Shown: in pieces, positions 13,396 to 21,853 of the stretch
Position numbering within the stretch: position 1 is the stretch's first letter
Layout of the letters: each line of letters begins with the position of its first letter
Source of the DNA: JBBAGE01 sp041655055
Lineage (GTDB): Bacteria; Pseudomonadota; Alphaproteobacteria; Rhodobacterales; Rhodobacteraceae
Assembly: GCA_041655055.1 (NCBI GenBank)
Contig: JBBAGE010000016.1
Location: forward strand, 1-24,205
DNA length: 24,205 nucleotides
Direction of reading: 5' to 3'
Program-made: the position numbers and the translations under genes
The notes under the pieces: model-generated
What the model was told of the DNA's origin: nothing
Seen by the model: the letters and a program-made list of their open reading frames with translations, nothing else
The model's database searches: none

Positions 13396-15648
13396 ATGAC
13401 AGACAGAACTGAAAGCGAAAGCCGCAAATTGCTTGGGCGTCTGCGCGATGCCCTTGCACAGGAAGGCGCCGGTCAGGCGCGGCTCGATCGGATCACCCAT
13501 CTGATCGCCGATTCGATGCGGGCCGAGGTTTGCTCGATCTATCTGTTTCGTGATGCCGAAACGCTGGAGCTGTGCGCGACGCAGGGGCTCAACCCCTCGG
13601 CGGTGCATCACACGCGGCTGCGCATTGGCGAAGGTCTGGTGGGCCGGGTGGCGCGCACGGCAACGGCGGTGAAATCCGCCAATGCCCCGCAGGAACGCGG
13701 CTTTCGCTATATGCCCGAAACCGGCGAAGAAATTTATACTAGCTTTCTGGGCGTGCCGATCCAGCGGCTGGGCGAAACGCTGGGGGTTCTGGTCGTCCAG
13801 TCGCGTGATGCGCGCGACTATAGCGCGGACGAGGTATACGCACTTGAAGTCGTGGCCATGGTGCTGGCGGAAATGACCGAACTGGGCGCTTTTGTCGGCG
13901 AAGGCGCGGCGCTGGCCGCATTGCACCAGCAGCCGCGTATGTTTCGCGGTGTCGTGGGCCAGGAAGGCGTGGCCGAGGGCAATGTTTTCCTGCATGAACC
14001 GCGGGTCGTGGTTACCAACCCCGTGGCCGACGACCCGGTGGCCGAACTGGCCCGCCTGCAAGAGGCCGTAAGCGCGCTGCGTGTGTCGGTCGATGACCTG
14101 CTCAGCCTTGCCGATAATGGCGACAAGGAACAGCGCGACGTTCTGGAAGCCTACCGCATGTTCGCCAATTCGCGCAGTTGGATGCGCCGGATGGAGGATA
14201 ATATCGCCAACGGCCTGTCGGCCGAAGCGGCGGTGGAAAAGGAACAGAACGCCGCCCGCGCCCGGCTTTCGACCGTGCCCGATAATTACCTGCGTGAAAG
14301 GCTGCATGATCTCGATGATCTGTCGAACCGGCTTTTGCGGATTCTGACCGGTCAGGGCAATGAAACCGGCGCCGAAATGGCGGAAAATCCGATCCTGATC
14401 GCACGTAATATCGGGCCGGGGGAATTGCTCGATTATGGCCGCAAACTGCGCGGCATCGTGCTGGAAGAAGGCTCGGTCGGCTCGCACGCCGCGATCGTGG
14501 CCCGCGCGCTTGCAATCCCGCTGGTGATTCAGGCAGGCCCGATCACGATCGAGGCCCTGAACGGCGATCCGATCCTTGTGGATGGCGATCAGGCGGTCGT
14601 GCATCTGCGCCCCGAAGACAATGTGGCCGCCGCCTTTCGTGATAAATTATCGATGCAGGAAGAGGCGCAGGAACGCTATATCTCGCTACGCGATCAACCG
14701 GCGCTGACGCTGTGTGGCACCCGGATCGGGCTGCATATGAATGCAGGCCTGATGGCGGATCTGCCGTCCCTGCAGGGTTCGGGCGCCGAGGGGGTCGGGC
14801 TGTTTCGCACGGAATTGCAGTTTCTGGTGCGCAACAAGGTGCCCAAACGCGGCGAATTGGCCGCGCTTTATTCGCATGTAATGAACGCCGCCGAGGGCAA
14901 ACGCGTGGTATTTCGCACGCTTGATATCGGGTCGGACAAGGTATTGCCCTTTATGAAGCCCCAGGATGAGCCAAACCCCGCCATGGGTTGGCGCGCGATC
15001 CGGGTGGGCCTTGATATGAAGGGCATGATGCGGATGCAGTTGCAGGCGCTGATCCGCGCGGCGGCGGGCCGGCCCCTGTCGGTGATGTTTCCCTTTGTTG
15101 CGCAGATGCAGGAATATGAAGAAGCCCGCGCCCAGTTGGAAAAGGAACTGGCGCGCGAACAGCGGCTGAACCGCCCGATCCCGTCACAGGTGGAAATCGG
15201 CGCGATGCTGGAAACCCCGAGCCTTGCCTTTGCGCCGCAGAGATTCTTTGAAATCGCGGATTTCGTGTCGATTGGCGGCAATGATCTCAAACAATTCTTT
15301 TTCGCCGCCGACCGCGAAAATGAACGGGTGCGCCGCCGGTATGATACGCTGAACGTGTCATTCCTGACGTTTCTGGAACAGATCGTGAAGCGGTGCGAAC
15401 AATCGGGCACGCCGCTGTCGTTTTGCGGCGAAGATGCCGGCCGCCCGATCGAGGCCGCCTGTTTCGCCGCCATCGGGCTGCGCACGCTGTCGATGCGGCC
15501 CGCCTCGATCGGCCCGGTCAAGATGTTGTTGCGGCAGGTCGATCTGCGCGCGCTCCGGGCGGTGATTGATGAGGCGGCCGCCCGCGGCGATCAATCGGTG
15601 CGCGGGGCGGTGACCCGGTATCTGGCCGACACCGGCTGCGAAATCTGA
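13396..15648 (+). CDS. ptsP: Phosphoenolpyruvate-protein phosphotransferase PtsP (EI-Ntr) with GAF domain
   Basis: EI-Ntr takes phosphate from PEP and starts the regulatory nitrogen PTS cascade (PtsP to NPr to EIIA-Ntr) in the cytoplasm. The product has 750 residues. A GAF domain covers about residues 20-165, usually sensing glutamine or other ligands. An NPr-binding helical region covers about 185-320. The swivelling phosphohistidine domain carries GSHAAIVARALAIP with active-site His364, and the PEP-binding TIM barrel covers about 420-720. Barrel landmarks are GLFRTELQFL, RTLDIGSDK, SIGGNDLKQF and SFCGEDAGRP. The start at 13396 follows GGAAAGGGACC. It is 18 bases after lysC, so probably one transcription unit. 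Its stop abuts the stop of the convergent EcsC-family gene. Confidence 0.95.
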   Translation: MTDRTESESRKLLGRLRDALAQEGAGQARLDRITHLIADSMRAEVCSIYLFRDAETLELCATQGLNPSAVHHTRLRIGEGLVGRVARTATAVKSANAPQERGFRYMPETGEEIYTSFLGVPIQRLGETLGVLVVQSRDARDYSADEVYALEVVAMVLAEMTELGAFVGEGAALAALHQQPRMFRGVVGQEGVAEGNVFLHEPRVVVTNPVADDPVAELARLQEAVSALRVSVDDLLSLADNGDKEQRDVLEAYRMFANSRSWMRRMEDNIANGLSAEAAVEKEQNAARARLSTVPDNYLRERLHDLDDLSNRLLRILTGQGNETGAEMAENPILIARNIGPGELLDYGRKLRGIVLEEGSVGSHAAIVARALAIPLVIQAGPITIEALNGDPILVDGDQAVVHLRPEDNVAAAFRDKLSMQEEAQERYISLRDQPALTLCGTRIGLHMNAGLMADLPSLQGSGAEGVGLFRTELQFLVRNKVPKRGELAALYSHVMNAAEGKRVVFRTLDIGSDKVLPFMKPQDEPNPAMGWRAIRVGLDMKGMMRMQLQALIRAAAGRPLSVMFPFVAQMQEYEEARAQLEKELAREQRLNRPIPSQVEIGAMLETPSLAFAPQRFFEIADFVSIGGNDLKQFFFAADRENERVRRRYDTLNVSFLTFLEQIVKRCEQSGTPLSFCGEDAGRPIEAACFAAIGLRTLSMRPASIGPVKMLLRQVDLRALRAVIDEAAARGDQSVRGAVTRYLADTGCEI

Positions 15649-16428
15649 TCAGCGCGCGTCGATCAACCCGCGCAATTCCGCGATCAGATCGGGAATCTCG
15701 CGCCCGCTATCCTCGGCCAGGCGGCGCAGGCCGAAATGGATATGGGCCATTTCCTGATAATAGCGGCTGAAGGCGTAATTGGTGGCCGCCCCCGCGGCCG
15801 CCCCCAGCACCGGCACCGCGCGGGTGGCCAATCGCTGCATGAGGATCGCCGAAACCTGCGGCGCGGCCCGCGACAGCATCGCATTGAGCGACACCCCCGT
15901 CAGTGTCATCCGCGCCGCCACAAAGGCCAGATCCGCGCCATCATCGCGATCAAGCGGCCCGGCGGCGGAAATGATCAGCAGGCAATCCTTGCGCGTTTCC
16001 TCGGTATTGGGGTCAAAGCCATATTGCAGCGCGATCGATTGAACCGAACGGATCAGCAATGTCACCGAAAAGGGCATTTCCGCCAACGCAGTGGCAATGC
16101 CGCCCAACCCGCCAAGCGCGCCAAAGGCCGAGGCAATCATCGCATTCGCGCGTTCCGACCCATCGGGCAGGCGTTTGCCGCGCGACCGGGTGGCCATGGC
16201 GAAACTGGCCTCAAGCGCGCGGGCGGTGGCCAGTTCCATTGGCCTGCGCATTGCGCGCGGAATGCGCGCCAGCAGGTTTTCGACCGTGCCCCCCGCTGCC
16301 GATAACAGTTCGATCGCGATGTTATTCGCGGCCCGGTGACGCTGCGCCAGATCCACCATCGCCTGCGCGGTGGGGGCCTGCAAAATGACATGGCCATCAT
16401 CGGCCATAAGGGGATGCGTTTTGGTCAT
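15649..16428 (-). CDS. EcsC family protein
   Basis: This 259-residue protein resembles the EcsC family, named from the third gene of the Bacillus ecs locus and of unknown biochemical role. Features include AAGGTVENLLARIPRAMRRPMELATARAL, a glycine/alanine-rich hydrophobic segment (SAFGALGGLGGIATALAEMPFSVTLLIRSV), a second one (RAVPVLGAAAGAATNYAFSRYYQEMA), and the conserved FGLRRLAED near the end. The hydrophobic Gly/Ala stretches suggest membrane association, but no signal peptide is seen. It is convergent with ptsP with no base between the two stop codons, so antisense overlap of the transcripts is unavoidable unless termination occurs inside the coding regions. It lies upstream of and 46 bases from the GNAT gene on the same strand. 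Confidence 0.85.
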   Translation of the reverse strand: MTKTHPLMADDGHVILQAPTAQAMVDLAQRHRAANNIAIELLSAAGGTVENLLARIPRAMRRPMELATARALEASFAMATRSRGKRLPDGSERANAMIASAFGALGGLGGIATALAEMPFSVTLLIRSVQSIALQYGFDPNTEETRKDCLLIISAAGPLDRDDGADLAFVAARMTLTGVSLNAMLSRAAPQVSAILMQRLATRAVPVLGAAAGAATNYAFSRYYQEMAHIHFGLRRLAEDSGREIPDLIAELRGLIDAR

Positions 16429-16474
16429 GGGGATAAAATGGGTGGCCGTTTACCGCTTTGCAAGGCGCGCCCGC

Positions 16475-16972
16475 CTAGTCGGCCGATTCTGACCAGCGCG
16501 TGACATCGCCGCGCACCCCCCGCCACGCGCCTTCGCGCAGTTCAAACCCCAAAACACGGTCGGGGTTGGTGGGCGGCGGCATATGAACATGGTCAAGTTT
16601 TGTAAACCCGAATCGCGCGTAATAGGGCGCATCGCCCACCAACATCACCCGCACCCATCCCAGCCGCGCCGCGCGCGCCACGCTTTCCTGGATCAACAGC
16701 GCGCCCAGCCCCTCGCTCTGACGCGTGGGGTGAACGGCCACGGGGCCGAGCAACAGCGCCGCATTATCGCCAATACGCACCGGCCAATAGCGAATCGCCG
16801 CCGCCAAAACCCCGTCGGCATCACGCGCCAACAGACAAAGCGGGCGCACAGGCGCCACCCCGTCGCGCAGACGGTAAGATGACAGCGCCTCGCGCCCCGG
16901 GGCGAAACACAGGTCAAACAGGGCCTCGACCTCCCACCAGTCTTCCGGCTTTTCTTCTGACAGGTCAAACAC
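16475..16972 (-). CDS. GNAT family N-acetyltransferase (YhbS-like)
   Basis: This 165-residue acetyltransferase has the GNAT fold. The acetyl-CoA motif A is GPVAVHPTRQSEGLGALLIQ, with the Q/R-x-x-G-x-G pyrophosphate loop as QSEGLG. It is followed by ARAARLGWVRVMLVGDAPYYARFGF, where the YYARFGF motif is typical of the YhbS-like group. The acceptor substrate is unknown. It is divergent from the flavin reductase gene with a 79-base gap, and is followed by the EcsC-family gene on the same strand. Confidence 0.92.
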   Translation of the reverse strand: MFDLSEEKPEDWWEVEALFDLCFAPGREALSSYRLRDGVAPVRPLCLLARDADGVLAAAIRYWPVRIGDNAALLLGPVAVHPTRQSEGLGALLIQESVARAARLGWVRVMLVGDAPYYARFGFTKLDHVHMPPPTNPDRVLGFELREGAWRGVRGDVTRWSESAD

Positions 16973-17051
16973 CGGCGATGCCCTTTGCTGGTTTCGGCTG
17001 GCCTCATCGCTATCACGGCACTATCTGGGGGGCAACGAAGCGAGGAATCAC

Positions 17052-17657
17052 ATGTTTTATCGACCGGCCGATGGCCATAACCTGCCCCATAACCCGTTTC
17101 TGGCCATCGTGGCACCCCGCCCGATCGCCTGGGTATCGACCCGCGGCCCCGACGGGCGGGAAAACCTGGCCCCCTATTCGTTTTTCAACGCGGTGGCATC
17201 CAGCCCGCCGCAGGTGATGTTTTCCTCCTGTTCCAATTCGCCCGACCGCCCGCAGGGCAAGGACAGCCTGATCAATATCCGCGATACGGGTGTATTTTGT
17301 ATTAACATCGTCGAACATGCGATGCGCGACGCGATGAACCTGACATCGGGGCCGTGGCCTGCGGATAAGGATGAATTCGTCCTTGCCGGGATTGAACGCG
17401 CGGAATGCGAAACCATCGCCTGTTCGCGCGTTGCCGGTGCGCCCGCCGCGCTTGAATGCCGCATGAGCCAGATCGTCGAACTGGAAGGTCAGGGCAATTA
17501 CGCCATTTTTGCCGAAGTGGTTGGCGTGCATATGCGCGATGATTGCCTGCGCGATGGCATATTCGATGTGCTGTCGTTTCAGCCGCTGGTGCGGATGGGC
17601 TATCACGACTATTCCCGCGTGACCGAGGCTTTCCCGCTGATCCGGCCCACGAAATAG
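17052..17657 (+). CDS. Flavin reductase family protein (FMN-binding split-barrel)
   Basis: This 201-residue protein belongs to the flavin reductase-like/DIM6-NTAB family, which bind FMN in a split barrel and typically reduce flavin with NAD(P)H for a partner oxygenase. Characteristic are the N-terminal HNPFLAIVAPRPIAWVSTRGPDGRENLAPYSFFNAVASSPPQVMFS block, INIRDTGVFCINIV, and the late GVHMRDDCLRDGIFDVLSFQPLVRMGYHDYSRV. No partner oxygenase is present nearby, so the physiological role is unknown. GAGGAATCAC precedes the start codon. The mtnP gene follows after 59 bases on the same strand with its own ribosome site. Confidence 0.92.
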   Translation: MFYRPADGHNLPHNPFLAIVAPRPIAWVSTRGPDGRENLAPYSFFNAVASSPPQVMFSSCSNSPDRPQGKDSLINIRDTGVFCINIVEHAMRDAMNLTSGPWPADKDEFVLAGIERAECETIACSRVAGAPAALECRMSQIVELEGQGNYAIFAEVVGVHMRDDCLRDGIFDVLSFQPLVRMGYHDYSRVTEAFPLIRPTK

Positions 17658-17716
17658 CCCCCTTTCCATCGCGCCACCCTGCCCCTAGGGTTTGGGCCAA
17701 CGATGGGGGAAAGCAC

Positions 17717-18613
17717 ATGGCCAGAATGATCGGCATTATCGGCGGTTCGGGGATTTATGAGATCGCGGGGCTGGAAAATGCCGCCTGGCAGCAGGTGGAC
17801 ACGCCATGGGGCGCTGCTTCGGATGCGATCCTGACCGGGCGGCTTGGCGGGGCCGATATGGCCTTTTTGCCCCGCCACGGGCGCGGCCATGTGCATGCTC
17901 CCAGCGATATACCCTACCGCGCGAATATCGATGCGCTCAAACGGCTGGGGGTGACGGATATCATCTCGCTTTCGGCCTGTGGATCGTTTCGCGTAGATAT
18001 GGCGCCGGGTGATTTTGTTATCATAGATCAATTCATCGACCGCACCTTTGCGCGCGACAAAAGTTTCTTTGGCAAAGGCTGCGTCGCGCATGTGTCGCTG
18101 GCCGAGCCGGTATGTGCGCGGCTCGCGCAGCATTGCCACGATGCGGCCAGCGAACTGGGCCTGCGCGCGCATATGGGCGGCACCTATCTGGCGATGGAGG
18201 GGCCGCAGTTTTCGACATTGGCGGAATCGCGGCTTTACCGCGATGTGTGGGGCTGCGACGTGATCGGCATGACCAATATGCCCGAGGCCAAATTGGCGCG
18301 CGAGGCCGAAATCTGCTATGCCTCGGTTGCGATGATCACCGATTATGATAGCTGGCACCCCGATCATGGCGCGGTCGATATCACCCAAATCACCAGGACG
18401 ATGGCGGAAAATGCCGCCCATGCCCGTGCGCTGGTGGCGCAATTGCCGGGGTTGATCGGCACGCGCGCCCCCTGCCCGCACGGCTGTGATCATGCGCTGG
18501 ATCACGCGTTGATGACGGCGCCAGACAAACGCGATCCGGCATTGCTGGCGCGGCTCGATGCGGTGGCCGGGCGTGTGCTTAGCCCGCGCGCAGAACCGCC
18601 CCGGGATTCATGA
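17717..18613 (+). CDS. mtnP: S-methyl-5'-thioadenosine phosphorylase
   Basis: MTA phosphorylase cleaves 5'-methylthioadenosine, the by-product of polyamine and homoserine-lactone synthesis, to adenine and 5-methylthioribose-1-phosphate for methionine salvage. The 298-residue product carries the GGSGIYEI phosphate-binding start and FLPRHGRGHVHAPSDIPYRANIDALK. It also carries SACGSFR, GGTYLAMEGPQFST and NMPEAKLAREAEICYASVAMITDYDSWH, all diagnostic of MTAP rather than purine nucleoside phosphorylase. The start at 17717 has GGGGGAAAG just upstream. The final 35 bases overlap the 3' end of the convergent FAD oxidase gene. Other methionine-salvage genes are not seen in this window. Confidence 0.95.
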   Translation: MARMIGIIGGSGIYEIAGLENAAWQQVDTPWGAASDAILTGRLGGADMAFLPRHGRGHVHAPSDIPYRANIDALKRLGVTDIISLSACGSFRVDMAPGDFVIIDQFIDRTFARDKSFFGKGCVAHVSLAEPVCARLAQHCHDAASELGLRAHMGGTYLAMEGPQFSTLAESRLYRDVWGCDVIGMTNMPEAKLAREAEICYASVAMITDYDSWHPDHGAVDITQITRTMAENAAHARALVAQLPGLIGTRAPCPHGCDHALDHALMTAPDKRDPALLARLDAVAGRVLSPRAEPPRDS

Positions 18614-20000
18614 TCCCCAGCGGGTCGAGCGCCTGTTTGATCGCGCGCATCGCCGCCAGCCGCGCCGGATCGGCGTAGCGTTCCAGATCGGCGACCTTCA
18701 GCCGCCCTATCCCGTGTTCGGCGCTGACCGAGCCGCCGAATTCATCGACCAGATCATGCAACGCCCGGCTGATCCCGTCTGCCTGCGCGGCATAATCGGC
18801 GCGGTTTCTGGCGCGCGCGGGAAACAGGTTGTAATGCAGATTGCCGTCGCCCAGATGGCCAAACACATTTACCCGCATATCCCCGCCCAGCCGGGCAATC
18901 AACGCCTCGGCCCGCAGCAAGAATGCGGGGATATCGGACAGCGGCAGCGATATATCATGCGATGCAATCGCCCCGATGCGCCGGTTTGCAGCCGGGATCG
19001 CCTCGCGCATGGCCCAAAGATCGCGGATCTGCGCGCCGCTTTGGGCGATGATGCCATCGCTGACGATCCCGGCGCTGCTGGCCGCGTCAAAGATGGCCTC
19101 AAATATCGGGGCGGGGGGTTGATCCTCGGCCAGGCCAAGCCCGATCAGCACCATCCATGCGGGCCGTGTGACAAGCGGCTGGCGGATATCGGGCAAGGCT
19201 TCGTCCAGAAACGCCAGCCCCGTGCCGCTGATCAGTTCAAACCCGGTAATCCCGGCACCCGCATGGGCCTGCGCCATGGCCAGCAGGTCAAGCGCGGCAG
19301 ACGGATTTTCGACCACCATCAGCGCCGCGCCCTCATGCCGGGGGCGGGGATAAAGCCGCAGCGCGGCCGCGGTAATCACGCCCAATGTGCCCTCGGCCCC
19401 GATCAGCAGGCCGCGCAGATCATAACCGGTGTTATCCTTGCGCAACCGTTTCAACCCGTGCCAGATCGTGCCATCGGGCAAGACAGCCTCTAGCCCCAGG
19501 CACAGATCGCGCGCGCTGCCATAGCGCAGCACATTCAATCCGCCGGCATTGGTGGCCAGCACCCCGCCGATCCGGGCGCTCCCTTCGGAGGCTAGCGACA
19601 GGGGAAACAGCCGGTCAATATCGGCCGCACCAGCCTGCGCATCGGCCAGAATGACGCCTGCTTCGGCGATCATCACGTTTTCCGCCGGATAGGTCGCGCG
19701 AATGCGGTTCATCCGTTCCAGCGACAACACCAGCGGCAGCGGCCCATCGGGCGCCACCTGCCCCAGCACCAGCCCGGTGCCGCCGCCATAGGGGATGACG
19801 CCAACCCGCGCCGCAGCCGCTATGCGGATCACAAGCGCGACCTCATCCACCGTTGCGGGCGCCACGATCAGGCCCGCTTGCCCCTGTGCCCGGCCACGCG
19901 GTTCCACCAGGTAGCGGGTCATATCGGGGCGAAATGCAGCGGCGGGCAGATGCGCGCGAAGCGCGGCCGCAAACTCGGGGCTTAGCGGAACTGTGGCCAT
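18579..20000 (-). CDS. FAD-linked oxidase (D-lactate/D-2-hydroxyglutarate dehydrogenase type)
   Basis: This 473-residue flavoprotein belongs to the GlcD/D-2-hydroxyacid dehydrogenase family. The N-terminal PCMH-type FAD domain (about 40-220) includes VIPYGGGTGLVLGQ, GSARIGGVLATNAGGLNVLRYGSARD and GAEGTLGVITAAAL. The C-terminal domain has FGHLGDGNLHYN (metal and substrate binding) and SAEHGIGRLK, ending with LDPLGIMNPGAVL. These motifs fit D-2-hydroxyglutarate or D-lactate oxidation, but the exact substrate is not decidable. It follows the RimJ-like gene by 9 bases and is the last gene of the ctaE-surf1-thrC run. Its 3' end overlaps mtnP by 35 bases. Confidence 0.92.
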   Translation of the reverse strand: MATVPLSPEFAAALRAHLPAAAFRPDMTRYLVEPRGRAQGQAGLIVAPATVDEVALVIRIAAAARVGVIPYGGGTGLVLGQVAPDGPLPLVLSLERMNRIRATYPAENVMIAEAGVILADAQAGAADIDRLFPLSLASEGSARIGGVLATNAGGLNVLRYGSARDLCLGLEAVLPDGTIWHGLKRLRKDNTGYDLRGLLIGAEGTLGVITAAALRLYPRPRHEGAALMVVENPSAALDLLAMAQAHAGAGITGFELISGTGLAFLDEALPDIRQPLVTRPAWMVLIGLGLAEDQPPAPIFEAIFDAASSAGIVSDGIIAQSGAQIRDLWAMREAIPAANRRIGAIASHDISLPLSDIPAFLLRAEALIARLGGDMRVNVFGHLGDGNLHYNLFPARARNRADYAAQADGISRALHDLVDEFGGSVSAEHGIGRLKVADLERYADPARLAAMRAIKQALDPLGIMNPGAVLRAG

Positions 20001-20009
20001 GGCATCCCC

Positions 20010-20594
20010 CTAGCCCGTTGCCGTGCGCCCACGCCGGTCGCTGCGCAGATTGGCGTAAAGCACATGATTGCGCCAGCGGCCATTGATCTGCAGATAGCTT
20101 TGCGCCACGCCTTCATATTTGAAACCGCATTTCTCCAACACCCCGCGCGAGGCCACGTTTTCGGGCAGACAGGCCGCGTCCACCCGGCTTAGATCCAGCA
20201 CATGAAAGGCGTGATGGACAACCGCTATGATCGCCTCGCGCATATAGCCCTGCCGGGCAAAAGGCTCGCCCACCCAATAGCCAAGCGTGGCGGCCTGCGC
20301 CGGGCCTCGGCGGATATTATCAAGCGTAATCGCCCCAAGGATCTGTTGATCCCCGCGCCGCAACAGGAATAGCGGCATCGCCGTGCCATTGGCCACGGAC
20401 CGATGCGACCAATAGACCCGATTGGTGAAACTCTTGCGGGCCAGATGATCGCGCGCCCAGGTGGGTTCCCACGGGATCAGGAAATTGGCGCTGAGCCTGC
20501 GCATATCGGCCCAGCCCCGATAATCGCTATGGACAGGCAGGCGCAGGGTCATCCGCTCGGTTTCGAGCGTGATCTTGCTGCGCCGCCAAAGCAT
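20010..20594 (-). CDS. RimJ/RimL-type GNAT acetyltransferase
   Basis: This 194-residue GNAT acetyltransferase resembles the ribosomal-protein N-terminal acetylase group. It has ETERMTLRLPVHSDYRGWADMR at the start, LGYWVGEPFARQGYMREAI as the acetyl-CoA motif, and ENVASRGVLEKCGFKYEGVAQSYLQINGRWRNHVLYANL at the end, which is characteristic of RimJ. The ATG at 20594 overlaps the stop of the M16 peptidase gene (TGATG), pointing to translational coupling; an alternative internal ATG would start at MTLRLPV. The true acceptor is unknown, as many RimJ-like proteins do not act on S5. Confidence 0.92.
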   Translation of the reverse strand: MLWRRSKITLETERMTLRLPVHSDYRGWADMRRLSANFLIPWEPTWARDHLARKSFTNRVYWSHRSVANGTAMPLFLLRRGDQQILGAITLDNIRRGPAQAATLGYWVGEPFARQGYMREAIIAVVHHAFHVLDLSRVDAACLPENVASRGVLEKCGFKYEGVAQSYLQINGRWRNHVLYANLRSDRRGRTATG

Positions 20595-21853
20595 CAGCCC
20601 GCAAGCCTTTCGCGCAGCACCCCAAGCCCCGGCGCCTGATCGATCGGGCCATAAAGCGCCATCGCGGCCTTGCTTTGCGCCATGCGCACAAGAAACGCGC
20701 GCACATCATTGGTGGTGACGGCATCGATCCGGGCAATCGCCTCGGCCAGCGGGGGCACCCGGTCCCAGATCGCCAGCATCCGCGCCAGACGTTCAGCCCG
20801 ATTCGAGGGGCTTTCGAGCCCCATCAGCAATCCGGCCTTCATCTGGGCGCGGGCGCGCGCGACCTCATCAGGGCGGATATCGGCGGCGGCGCGGCGGATT
20901 TCATCCATGGTCAGCCGCGCCAGATCGGCAATATCTTCGTCACTGGTGCCGGCATAGATCGTCATCTGCCCGGTGTCCAAGCTGGCCCCAGCCTGCGCGT
21001 AAATCGTATAGCACAGACCCCGCTTTTCGCGGATTTCCTGAAACAGGCGCGACGACATACCCCCGCCCAACACGATCGACGCAATCTGCGCCACGTGAAA
21101 ATCATCGTCGCGGTAAGCAGGCCCTTCAAACGACAGGGCGAAATGCACCTGTTCCAGCACCTTGCTGACGCGATGTTCGCCGCCTGCGAAACAGGACGCC
21201 ACAACCGGCGGCGCCTTGCGCGGCGACAGATGGCCAAAAAGCCGCGCGGCCTCGGCCACCAGCGTATCGTGATCGATGGCCCCAGCGGCCGACAGGATCA
21301 TGCGGTCGGGGCTGTAATGTTCGGCGACAAAGGCTTGCAGATCGTCGCGGCCAAAGGCGCGGACCCGTTCCGCAGGCCCCAAAATCGTGCGCCCCATCGG
21401 CTGATCGGGATAGGATATATCCTGCAGCCAATCGAAAATCACATCATCGGGCGTATCCAGCGCCTGCCCGATTTCCTGCAAAATCACGCCGCGTTCAATT
21501 TCAATCTCGGCGGGATCAAATAAAGGGTTCAGGATAATGTCTGCGATCACATCCAGCGCCAGCCCGACATCGGCGGCCAGAACCCGGGCATAATAGGCGG
21601 TGGTTTCGCGGCTGGTATAGGCGTTCAGATAGCCGCCCACATCCTCAAGCACCTCGGCGATTTCCAGCGCGCTGCGCCGGGCCGTGCCTTTGAACGCCAT
21701 ATGTTCAAGAAAATGCGCGATGCCGTTTTGCTCGGCCCGCTCGTGGCGGGTGCCGGCCTCGATCCAGACGCCGATCGAGGCGGATTCAAGCGCGGGCATG
21801 CGTTCGGTTACGATCCGAAAACCGTTGGGCAGTGTATGGGTTTGCACAGTCAC
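20594..21853 (-). CDS. M16 family zinc metallopeptidase (processing-peptidase-like)
   Basis: This 419-residue peptidase of the pitrilysin/mitochondrial processing peptidase family carries the inverted zinc motif HxxEH as H47-F-L-E50-H51. The distal Glu ligand is expected near residue 127 in the EIEIERGVILQEI stretch. The C-terminal half is the M16C-type domain with GGGMSSRLFQEIREKRGLCYTIYA. It is the catalytic kind, as the zinc residues are present. No signal peptide is seen, so it is probably cytoplasmic. Its start overlaps the thrC stop by four bases (ATGA), and its stop overlaps the next start by one base, so it is firmly in the operon. The substrate is unknown. Confidence 0.95.
   Translation of the reverse strand: MTVQTHTLPNGFRIVTERMPALESASIGVWIEAGTRHERAEQNGIAHFLEHMAFKGTARRSALEIAEVLEDVGGYLNAYTSRETTAYYARVLAADVGLALDVIADIILNPLFDPAEIEIERGVILQEIGQALDTPDDVIFDWLQDISYPDQPMGRTILGPAERVRAFGRDDLQAFVAEHYSPDRMILSAAGAIDHDTLVAEAARLFGHLSPRKAPPVVASCFAGGEHRVSKVLEQVHFALSFEGPAYRDDDFHVAQIASIVLGGGMSSRLFQEIREKRGLCYTIYAQAGASLDTGQMTIYAGTSDEDIADLARLTMDEIRRAAADIRPDEVARARAQMKAGLLMGLESPSNRAERLARMLAIWDRVPPLAEAIARIDAVTTNDVRAFLVRMAQSKAAMALYGPIDQAPGLGVLRERLAG

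Noticed and set aside
12829..14604. A 591-codon open frame on the minus strand opposite lysC and ptsP
   Set aside because: It is antisense to two firmly identified genes, and its composition is that of a shadow frame with no recognisable domain.
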